Source of the DNA: Manduca sexta
Taxonomy: Eukaryota; Arthropoda; Insecta; Lepidoptera; Sphingidae
DNA length: 64,000 bases
Reading direction: 5' to 3'
Assembly (NCBI RefSeq): GCF_014839805.1
Contig: NC_051119.1
Location: forward strand, 3,775,245-3,839,244
Position 1 is the first letter of the stretch. Each line of letters opens with the position of its first letter. The notes under the pieces are model-generated. The model searched no databases, was not told where the DNA came from, and worked only from the letters and a program-made list of their open reading frames with translations. Of the stretch, positions 24,301-33,567 are shown piece after piece. The position numbers and the translations under genes were made by a program.

Positions 24301-25324
24301 CTAGCTTTTGCCCGCGGCTCCGCCCGCATTATAAAGTTTTTCGGGCTAAAGTTTTCCGTTATAAAAGTCACGCTATATATTTTCCCGTGAGCCTATGTTC
24401 TTCCCAGGGTCTCAAACCGTCTCCATGCCAAATTTTATCCATTAGGATACTACATTACTACCCAACGTATTAACGTTGGGTAGTTTTTGAGTTTAACACG
24501 TTCGGGCAGACCGATGCAGCGGGGGACTTTGTTTTATGATATATTTTTGTAGAACTTTTTAAGAGGAACAATCCCGTCATACATTATTCTTGCATAACTT
24601 TAACCGTTTACGTAGCGCACGCAACAGAAGCTCTCAAAACTAATAAATTGTCCCCGTTTTTGCATCATGTTTCATTATTGCTCCGCTCCTATTGGTCATA
24701 GCGTGACGATATATAACCTATAGCACTCCAGGAACAAAGGGCTATCCAACACAAAAATATTTTTTCAGTTCGAACCGGTAGTTCCTGAGATTAGCGATTA
24801 CTGCTCCGCTCCTATTGGGCATAGCGTGATGATATATATAGCCTATAGCATTCCAGGAATAAAGGGCTATCCAACATAAAAAGAATTATTCAGTTCAAAC
24901 TCCTAGTTTCTGAGATTAGCCATTACTGCTCTGCTCCTATTGGTCATAGCGTGATGATATATAGCCTATAGCACTTCACGAATAAAGGGCTATCCAATAC
25001 AAAATGATTTTTTAGTTCGAACCGGTAGTTCCTGAGATTAGCCATTACTGCTCTGCTCCTATTGGGTATAGCGTGATGATATATAGCCTATAGCACTCCA
25101 CGAACAAAAGGCTATCCAACGCAAAAATATTTTTTCAGTTTGGACCGGTAGTTCCTGAGATTAGCCATTACTGCTCCGCTCCTATTGGGTATAGCGTGAT
25201 GATATATAGCCTATAGCACTCCACGAACATAGGGCTATCCAACGCAAAAAGAATTTTTCAATTTGGACCGATAGTTCCTGAGATTAGCGCGTTCAAACAA
25301 ACTCTTCAGCTTTATATAATAGTA
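24301..25324 (-). mobile_element. Helitron L with 5-unit internal tandem array
   Basis: Minus orientation. The 3' end on plus is CTAGCTTTTGCCCGCGGCTC; the 5' side is TTCAGCTTTATATAATAGTA, with the last 11 bp of its 5' terminus displaced to 26811-26821 by Helitron R. Contains about 5 copies of a roughly 122-bp unit marked by GCTCCTATTGG, GCGTGATGATATATAG and GGTAGTTCCTGAGATTAG. No ORF. Confidence 0.8.
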
Positions 25325-26810
25325 CTAGCTTTTGCTCGCGGCTCCGCCCGCGTTATAAAGTTTTTCAGGCTAAAGTTTTCCGTTATAAAAATAGTAGTTT
25401 CCCGGGAGCCTATGTTCTTCCCAGGGTCTCAAACTGTCTCCATACCAAATTTCATCTTAATACGTTAGGTAGTTTTTGAGTTTAACACGTTAAGGCAGAC
25501 AGATGCAGCGGGGGACTTTTGTTATATTATTTAGAACTTTTTTAAGTGAAACAATCCCGTCATACATCATTGTTGCATAACTTTAACCGTTTACGCAGCG
25601 CAGGCAACGGAAGCTCTCAAAACTCATAATTTTCCCCGTTTTTGCAACATGTTTCATTACTGCTCCGCTCCTATTGGTCATAGCATGATGATATATAGCC
25701 TATAGCACTCCAGGAACAAAGGGCTATCCAACACAAAAAGATTTTTTCAGTTCAAACCGGTAGTTCCTGAGATTAGCCATTACTGCTCCGCTCCTATTGG
25801 TCATAGCGTGATGATATATAGCTTATAGCGATCCACAAATAAAGGGCTATCCAACACAAAACGATTTTTCAGTTGAAACCGGTAGTTCCTGAGATTAGCC
25901 ATTACTGCTCCGCTCCTATTGGTCATAGCGTGATGATATATAACTTTGAGCACTCCACAAACAAAGGACTATTCAACAAAAAATATTTTTTCAGTTCGAA
26001 TCGGTAGTTCCTGAGATTAGCCATTACTGCTCCGCTCCTATTGAATATAGCGTGATGATATATAGCCTATAGCTCTCCTCGAACAAAGGGCTATCCAACG
26101 CAAAAAAGATTTTTTCAGTTTGGACCGGTAGTTCCTGAGATTAGCCATTACTGCCCCGCTCCTATTGGGTATAGCGTGATGATATATAGCCCATAGCACT
26201 CCACGAATAAAGGGCTATCCAACGCAAAAAGAATTTTTCAGTTTGGACCGGTAGGTCCTGAGTTTAGCCATTACTGCCCCGCTCCTATTGGGTATAGCGT
26301 GATGATATATAGCCTATAGCACTCCACGAATAAAGGGCTATCCAACGCAAAAAGAATTTTTCAGTTTGGACCGGTAGTTCCTGAGATTAGCCATTACTGC
26401 CCCGCTCCTATTGGGTATAGCGTGATGATATAAAGCCTATAGCACTCCACGAATAAAGGGCTATCCAACGCAAAAAGATTTTTTCAGTAGTTTGAGATTA
26501 GCCATTACTGCCCCGCTCCTATTGGGTATAGCGTGATGATATATAGCCTATAGCACTCCACGAACAAAGGGCTAATTTTTTCAGTTTGGACCAGTAGTTC
26601 CTGAGATTAGCCATTACTGCCCCGCTCCTATTGGGTATAGCGTGATGATATATAGCCTATAGCACTCCACGAACAAAGGGCTATCCAACGTAAAAAGAAT
26701 TTTTCGGTTTGGACCGGTAGTTCCTGAGATTAGCGCGTTCAAACAAACAAACAAACAAACAAACAAACAAACAAACAAACAAACTCTTCAGCTTTATATA
26801 ATAGTATAGA
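25325..26810 (-). mobile_element. Helitron R with 9-unit internal tandem array, inserted in Helitron L
   Basis: Same family as L. The 3' end on plus is CTAGCTTTTGCTCGCGGCTC at 25325; the 5' terminus (minus) is TCTATACTATTATATAAAGC ending at 26810. It carries about 9 copies of the same unit, plus a (CAAA)n stretch at about 26741-26784 next to its 5' end. Flanked by A 25324 and T 26811. Confidence 0.8.
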
Positions 26811-27089
26811 TAGAGTATAGATGTAACTACTGGACATATTAAGACTCATGTCTCAGAATGGCGAGCGCAGTGGAATACCAAACTGTACTTTATAATTCAA
26901 GGTGTCAGATGGTTTTTATACTGTTTATGGGCAGTCGTATCGCTAACCATCAGGCGAACGGCAAGCTCATCTTATCATTCAAAAAAATGAAAAATATAGG
27001 GCTCACTTAATTAAAAAAGACATGAAATATATTAAAAGTTCTTGAAATACGTCGGCAGGTTGGTTATTAAATAAATTCAACTGTATAAA

Positions 27090-30000
27090 TTAACTTCGTT
27101 TTACTTTAACAGGACTAGATTTAAATAAGCTAATAATATAGCATACAATATACACTACACTAACTAATGCTATTAATAGTATTCCAAGAAGGGTTAACAC
27201 GAAGTCAAGCATATAGTATTCAGTGTAGGACATGTTGGCGGCGGGTGGCTTGAGGTGTTGCGCGCCTTTGTGTCGCAACACGAACTCCGTCCACCACACG
27301 GCGCGCTCGAGCGGCGTCTGCGGCGTGTCATACATAATCGACTTCACTTTCTTCATGTTTTGTTTGAAACTGAAACAGAATTTAAGTTTAAGAGTGATCA
27401 CACATATCTTTTAGACGAATTACTACAAACATTAAAATTAAAATTATTCTGTTTAGTAAAGTAGAACTGCATAACAACGACATGTGACAACGCGACGGTT
27501 ATATCCTAGAATATATCACACAACAATTTCAGAGTTAAATGTTTCACGTGTCAGTTATGTTTGCTTTCGTTTGTTAGGTTTATATTTTTGGTCAACTTCT
27601 TTTATATTTGTCTATTCTTCAAAATCCACTAATGTATCTATAATAATTATGCATCATCAATCTTTAAAATAACTAGATTAAGGACCAACCTGCTATATAT
27701 ATAAAATAAGTATGTATCGTCTTTCCTTAAAATAATTAGAATAAGTACCAACCTGCCATCTGTAGTAACAGTTTCCACTCCCCTCACAATATCATCAGCG
27801 GTTACAGTATAAGGATCCAAATCCACTCCAATACCAAGTTTTGTGTATTTGTACACGTTGTACCATTGGTCTGCCAGGAACGGTATTCCGACTAGAGGTA
27901 CTTCAGCGTCTATGGCTTCGTCGGTGGACTGAAGACCGCCTTGCGTGACGAAGGCTTTGATGTTTGGATGCACTAGAATAGAAGATTGATGATTATTATT
28001 ATATATAGGAGTAACATCTGTTGGTAAATGAACATCTGATGGTCATTTACCATCAGATGTTACTCATATATACCGTGTATACGCACTTTATATTTGGGGT
28101 TGGTGTCTAATTAAATATCTACAACGTGCCAAAACATGTAGTAGCATTTTGAAGTTTTCAAATATGTTCAGTTAATTTTGTACATACTCTATCACATAGG
28201 GGTAAGCAGAGACAACATATTGCCACTTTGCACGATACTGGCATACTTCTCTCGCTTCCTACACCTTTATCAATCTTTTCATCTATTCCCGCCAGTTCAG
28301 GGTACTTTTGAACCAGCCTTTACTAAGAATGTCAAATATTTAATATTCGAAGGTTCGGTGCGGTAGACCTCTACCGGCTCTTCCATCCACATATGCCTTA
28401 TATATTATCTGTCTTATATCTTGTCAGTCTCCTATCATCCATCCTCTCCAAATGCCCTAACCACCTTTGCGCACCCTTTTGTGACTTTTACATTTACAAG
28501 TGTGATAATATGAATAGTATATTAACATAAACCTACCCAATAAATCCCTCTGCGGGAACCACTTCTGTATCCTTACATTATCCGGAACATTTTCAAGATT
28601 GTCTCCGTCGAATTTCCACAAAATATCATAAGGTATCCGTCCGAAGGCGTTCAGAAACTCATCCAATAATTCCTTGTCCATTAACGAAGGTATCACGTTG
28701 GATCCAAAACTAATGTAGACCACCCCACGTTTTGAGTTGTCTATGAATTCCTTCAGGTCCTAAAGAACAAAAATAATATATTGTTTGTAACGTAAATATG
28801 CTATGTTAGCTAGTATATTACATCTAACTATACATTAACAAATATATGAAAATGAACAAATATTAAAAATGATATCTACATATTATGTAAGCTAGTTAAA
28901 TAAATTAACAAGTGAAGGAAAATAATGTTTAATTTTAATTAGTCGCCGACTGCGATATTGGTAACCTGTATATTAAATTATATTTTGATTTTCAGTGGTT
29001 TTTAAAGGCTTTTAATTCTTTGTTAAAAGTTTTTATTTAGTGTGGTATTTTTTTAAAGTTTACGATTAGTGATTATTAACCGACTTCAAAAAAAAGGAGG
29101 AGGTTATCAATTCGACGTGAATTTTTTTTTAATTTTTTTTTTTTGTATGTTTGTTACCTCAGAACTCGCTCATTTATGAACCGATTTGGAAAATTCTTTT
29201 TTTATTCGAAAGAATTTCTCGCCAGATTGATCCCATAATTTTTTTTTCAAGATCGCTTTGGTAGTTTGGTTTTAAAATTAAAAAAACTAGAATAATTATG
29301 TCGTCCAAGAAAACGAAATCGCGAATTTTGCTTTCCTGTGACGTATTTAGTTATGTTTTTGCATTGAGTTTGGTTGACTGTACTTCTCACATACTTATAC
29401 ATACAGCATAACATCTTTTCCCCGTGTCAGGGGTAGGCAGAGGCGTAACATTTCATCGCGATAGTCGTACTGTGTGTGAAACATATCAGTTGTGTTTTTG
29501 GGTTGGGTTTAATTGACTCTACTTCTTACATACATACATATATGTATATAGCATCACACCTTTTCCCATTTGTAGGGGTAGGCAGAGATGTAACACCGCA
29601 GCGCAATAGTTATTGTATGATCGAAATATATCAGTTGTGTTTTTGCGTTAGGTTTGCTTGAATCTACTTCTTACATACATATATATAGCATCACACCTTT
29701 TCCCCTTTTCAGGGGTAGGCAGAGGTGTTACACCACAGCGCGATAGTTGTACTGTGAGCCAAGTATATCAGTTGTGTTTTTGCGTTGGGTTTAGTTGACT
29801 CCACTTTTTACAAATATACATATATGTAGCACTTTTTCAGGGGTAGGCAGAGGTGTTACACCACAGCGCGATAGTTGTACTTTGAGCCAAATATATCAGT
29901 TGTGTTTTTGCGTTAGGTTTGCTTGAATCTACTTCTTACATACATATATGTAGCATCACACCTTTTCACTTTTTTAGTGGTACTCAGAGGTGTAACTCTT

Positions 30001-32569
30001 CAGCGCGATAGTCGTATCGTGAGCGAAACACAACTATGCCATTGAGACGGTCTATTTTTTACTAACACAAAAAAGCAAAAAATAAAAATAATTTTAACAA
30101 AAAATTAAACCGCCTTCAAAAACCACTCAAAACCAAAAAATAATTTCACATAACAAGTATATATTGGATACAAATTTTGGAGTCGGTGCCTAATTAAAAT
30201 TGCTAGTTAAGCTAGATAAATACATTAACGAATATACGAAAACAATGTGCTGCCAGCTTACAAAGTTAGCAAGTCAGATCGTCACCGGAGATAAACACAT
30301 CGCCGCAGCACAGCAAATGGAAGCTATTAAGGAAATATTTAAATTTGTGAACAGTACACTACCCAAATTCTTTCCCTGTTACATATAGCTGGTCAAATGT
30401 GGGTATATTACACTCAATGCCCCGAAAAAAGAGGAAAGAAAAAGATGAAACACCATACATGTACTTGGTATTACACCTTTCACTGTGTATGTTTGTTAAT
30501 AGTAAACGCAAACCTACTTCTTTTAATTGATGTGAAAGAAATTAGCTCACAGATGGACTATACAACAAATATAGCTAACTAGCAATTTTAATTAGGCACC
30601 GACTCCAAAATTGGTATCCAATATATAACTGTTATGTGAAATAATTTTTTGGTTGTGAGTGGTTTTTGAAGGCGGTTTAATTTTTTGTTAAAATTATTTT
30701 TTTTATTATTTGGTTACTATCTATACGTCCTACGCATTATTTTAATATTTTCCTTGTAATTAAATCGTTTTATGGCACTCAATTTTGTATCACCTACGTT
30801 TACTGCTTCTGGTTGATAATGTATTTATATACCTTGTATTCATATTATATTACTAGCCTTTGCTTGCGGCTTCGCCAACTTGAGAAAGATTTTTTGGGAT
30901 AAAAGTCTTACTTTATAAAATAGAGATAAAATGGAGCCTATATTTTAAGTTAGGCATCTAAAATAACATAGGTCAAAACTGCATTCAATTCCGTGCAGTT
31001 GATGCACGGAATTAAATACAGTTGATTCATTTTTATTTATATAGACTAGCGACCCGCCCCGGCATCGCACGGGTGCAATATTTTTCCACTATTTAATGGA
31101 TGTTATTATACATATAATCCTTCCTCTTGAATCACTCTATCTATTAAAAAAAAACGCATCAAAATCCGTTGTATAATTTTAAAAATTTAAGCATACATAG
31201 ATAGGGACAGAGAAAGCGACTTTGTTTTATACTATGTAGTGATGTACAGACAGCCTGTTACAATTTTATTATATGTAAATATAATTGGGTTTACATTACG
31301 ATTGCGAATATAATAATAATCTGCAAGGTGACGTTGATAGCGACTATCGATCACTCTCTTGTCACGATGTAGGTGAGAAGCGATTTGAACCTTATTTATA
31401 TGATTGTAAGAAAGTTAGTAAAATTTATTTTCCGTTGTCTTGTATGAAGTCTAGTCTTGAAAATGATATGACTATCGAAAAAAATGGTTTTCTGTATATA
31501 TAATGAGTTTTAGTTTTTAGTCTGCCCCATATACATGAAAGCTGAAATTTTTTCGAAATATCGAATTAAATTAAAAACTAAAAACAACGATAAAATCCAA
31601 AAAATAGTTTCATTTCGATTTCTTAATTTTGCGTGTACATAAGAATTCATTATAGATTAAGTATGTCATTCCGCATCTTAGCTTGCATGTTTGATAATAG
31701 TTTTTAATGTAGATCAGAAGTAAAATAATAAATACCTTTGGGAGTTCCTTCACAGGCTGCAGATGTAATGCACCTAAATAAATAACGTTAGGAGGCACAG
31801 GACGGTTACCGTCAAACACAGGAAAAGAATTTAAAAGCACCAAAGACACTAGATCTTTTAGTTCATCAACTGTTGGGGCATGCTTTCCAATCTTCTTTTT
31901 CAGCAAATCCGTTTCGAATTTTTCTAGTTTAGCAAACCAACGAATACATCTATATTCGTTGTAGACCTCTTTAATTTTTTCAACAAATGAAAGATCCTTA
32001 AATTTGTTCCTCATCAAATTCGGGTAGTGTATAGGATGCCTCGCCACTGCGCCGGCGGCTTCGAAATCTTCAGCAAATCCTTGGAAAGACGAAAAAGCTA
32101 TCAATGGGGCATCAAAAATCTTCGCGAATACGAAATGCGAATGAAGGAATCCCTCTGCAATTACAAGGTCAAACTTCTGTGTTTTGTCATTTAATAGTTT
32201 ATTCACTTCTTCAATATCGAAAAATACTTCGTATACTGACAACATTCTTCGAAGTGTGTCATCAGATATCATAATTTCTAAGCCCGAAATTACTCCTCTC
32301 TCCATGACTGTCTGAGCATTTTCTTTTATTAAACTTCTTATAATTGCGTAGGTGCTTCCGGTATCTATTTCTGTTATGTTATCCTTCGGCCTATCTTTCG
32401 GTAAAGCCGGGTTCGGTGTTATAACCACCAGCTCGTGTCCTCGCTTCGCCAGTTCCAGGGTCAACGGCCGGAACACCACTTGATGACTTATCGAAGGCAT
32501 TGGGAACACTCCTAATATTCTCGCGGAGTTCACCGCGGAACACAATAGTAATGGAATCAACAATAACAT
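27090..32569 (-). CDS. UGT-D: complete UDP-glycosyltransferase, 4 exons
   Basis: ER-membrane glycosyltransferase using UDP-sugar. Exons: 32569..31736 (834 nt, AAG|GTATTT), 28759..28537 (223 nt), 27972..27753 (220 nt) and 27369..27090 (280 nt); 518 aa; phases 0, 1, 2. Signal peptide residues 1-15 (MLLLIPLLLCSAVNS); SISHQ with likely catalytic His29; KRGHELVVITPNPALP; NRPVPPNVIYLGALH closes exon 1. Exon 2: RGVVYISFGSNV, PYDILWKFDGD. Exon 3: signature FVTQGGLQSTDEAI to LADQWYNV. Exon 4: VWWTEFVLRHKGAQH, then a transmembrane segment at about 481-508 and tail KVKRS (KxKxx). Intron 1 is nearly 3 kb and holds a tandem array, an inverted-repeat element and Helitron pieces. Intron 2 holds a LINE remnant and a small hairpin. 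Closest relatives here are UGT-C (inverted, broken) and UGT-E (tandem). Family UGT33 or a neighbour; not settled from sequence alone. Confidence 0.94.
28009..28065. repeat. Short hairpin in UGT-D intron 2
   Basis: Arms of 23 bp (28009-28031 and 28043-28065) with one mismatch around an 11-nt loop; each arm contains a GTAACATCTG-type core. Confidence 0.6.
28160..28465 (-). repeat. LINE RT C-terminal remnant in UGT-D intron 2
   Basis: Nucleotide match to 60640-60960. Landmarks on plus are ATACTTCTCTCGCTTCCTAC, TTTACTAAGAATGTCA and CTATCATCCATCCTCTCCAA. Coding was on the minus strand; the frame is degraded. Confidence 0.55.
29351..30030. repeat. Five-unit tandem array in UGT-D intron 1
   Basis: Units start at about 29351, 29490, 29635, 29772 and 29900 (128-145 bp). 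Each has TTGTGTTTTTGCGTT(A/G)GGTT, ACTTCTTACATACATA, GGGGTAGGCAGAG and CAGCGCGATAGT. The middle units are most alike. Confidence 0.75.
30080..30705. mobile_element. Long inverted-repeat element in UGT-D intron 1
   Basis: Arms of about 130 bp (about 30083-30215 and 30573-30703) are near-perfect inverses, with ACAAAAAATTAAACCGCC, TTTTGGAGTCGGTGCC and AATTGCTAGTT in the left arm. The interior of about 350 bp has only a short ORF (30200-30388, 62 aa) of no recognised family. Related arms occur at 28925-29080, 39405-39760 and 55180-55310. Confidence 0.65.
30853..30965 (-). mobile_element. Helitron 3'-end fragment
   Basis: CTAGCCTTTGCTTGCGGCTT followed by GGGATAAAAGTC, a decayed Helitron terminus in minus orientation. 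Confidence 0.45.
31046..31242 (-). mobile_element. Short Helitron (uninterrupted copy)
   Basis: CTAGCGACCCGCCCCGGCAT at the left, 5' terminus TCACTACATAGTATAAAAC complementary to the right end, flanked by A and T. It serves as the empty-site reference for 22718-23761. Confidence 0.7.
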
Positions 32570-32656
32570 TGTGTTAAAAATAACGAGTTACAATGGAGGC
32601 AATAAATAACTACCAGCCATTTAAATTGAAATGCTAAGAATTGTTATAATCAAGTG

Positions 32657-32665
32657 TTTTATATA
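32657..32665 (-). promoter_or_regulatory. TATA box candidate for UGT-D
   Basis: TATATAAAA on the minus strand, about 90 nt upstream of the ATG at 32569. Confidence 0.4.
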
Positions 32666-32914
32666 AATATACCATACATTATCAAATCAATAAAAGATAA
32701 GAGATTCTGACGGATAATTACATTTTAGGCATTGAATTTTGTATCTAGTTAAGAATTAATTTTATTTGTCAATAGGGTTTACTCAAGGCTGTACTTGTGT
32801 AAGAGACCTTGTATTTTGTATCTTAAGAAAATATAGCCTATATGTGAATCTAGTTACTTGCTACTTAATAAATTATCAAATAATTTTAAAAAAAAACACA
32901 TTTAACGCATTTAT

Positions 32915-33015
32915 CTCCGATAGGATAGGTGGATGAGCAACTAGACACCCACTTTTCATCGTGTTTTGTCCAATGATGTGATAGGAGGCGAGCTCTGCGT
33001 CATATTGCGACTTTT
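32915..33015 (-). repeat. S2 SINE fragment between UGT-D and UGT-E
   Basis: CACCCACTTTTCATCGTGTT and GATGTGATAGGAGGCGAGC, S2 3' half in minus orientation. Confidence 0.5.
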
Positions 33016-33104
33016 AAAGTAACCTACATTTCTGGTGTATTGCCAACGTCCTTCCAATTATGATGTTACAATTTCGCCTTCGAACAACCCGTCGGAAGCT
33101 ATGT

Positions 33105-33512
33105 TTGTATTGTTTATGTATTATCGCTTGCTTTAACGGTGAAGGAAAACATCGTGAGGAAACCTTAATACCTGAAAAGTTATATATAAGATCGTAAGCA
33201 AGAATCATCGTAGGTAGAACCTTTAAACCTAAGAATTTCGAGGGTATGTGAACTGGGAGATGCAGCGTAAGCAGGCTCCCCACCAGATAGACCGACGATC
33301 TGGCGAGGATCGCCGGAGTCCGATGGATGAGAGCGGCACAGAACCGGTCCCTATGGCGCTCAATGGGGGAGGCCTGTGTCCAGTAGTGGACGATTCCCGG
33401 TTGAAATGATGATGATGATAATAAAGTCTGCCAACCTTTAGCGTGGTGGACTAAGGCCTAAACTCTGTACGTAGTGAAGGATGCCCTTGCTTAGCAGTAT
33501 GCAAAATATAAA
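33105..33512 (+). repeat. S1 SINE split by a LINE 3' end
   Basis: S1 sequence from TTATCGCTTGCTTTAACGG to GGGTATGTGAA (about 33252). It is interrupted, then resumes GTCTGCCAACC...GCGTGGTGGACTAAGGCC at about 33425 and runs to the S1 3' end. The head is missing. Confidence 0.6.
33253..33424 (+). repeat. Non-LTR retrotransposon 3' end inserted in S1
   Basis: Decayed frame with TDDLARIAGVRWMRAAQNRS and then SMGEACVQ, broken by stops. The tail is GATGATGATGATAATAAA. Same family as 11690-11885. Confidence 0.6.
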
Positions 33513-33567
33513 AAAATTGCTGAAATACGTAGACATGTTGGTTATTAAATAAATTTAACAGTTTAAG

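Larger units (their letters stand above)
24193..26990 (+). repeat. S3 SINE-like repeat split by Helitrons (24193-24300 and 26822-26990)
   Basis: The left part ends GAAATTATAGCCAA and the right part resumes TGTAACTACTGGACATATTA, GCGAGCGCAGTGGAATACC and GGCAAGCTC with an A-rich tail. Joined, the pieces follow the order of the intact copy at 49075-49310, where the matching junction reads TAGCCAATGTAAG. Confidence 0.75.

Noticed and set aside
24672..26730. CRISPR-like array
   Set aside because: Units are contiguous with no spacers of constant length, and the array sits within Helitron ends in a eukaryotic genome.
24301..26821. Rolling-circle tandem dimer made in one event
   Set aside because: The displaced 11 bp at 26811-26821 and the A|T junction inside L's 5' end fit sequential insertion better, though a dimer is not fully excluded.
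30200..30388. 62-aa gene inside the inverted-repeat element
   Set aside because: No family match by eye, no promoter, and it lies in an intron on the opposite strand; kept only as a note.
31285..31503. 72-aa gene in UGT-D intron 1
   Set aside because: No recognised motif; on the strand opposite to the host and without promoter or conserved features.
31610..31735. Extension of UGT-D exon 1 (VFIILLLIYIKNYY...)
   Set aside because: It lies beyond the conserved donor that joins PK to the DLK of exon 2 in every copy; composition is intron-like.
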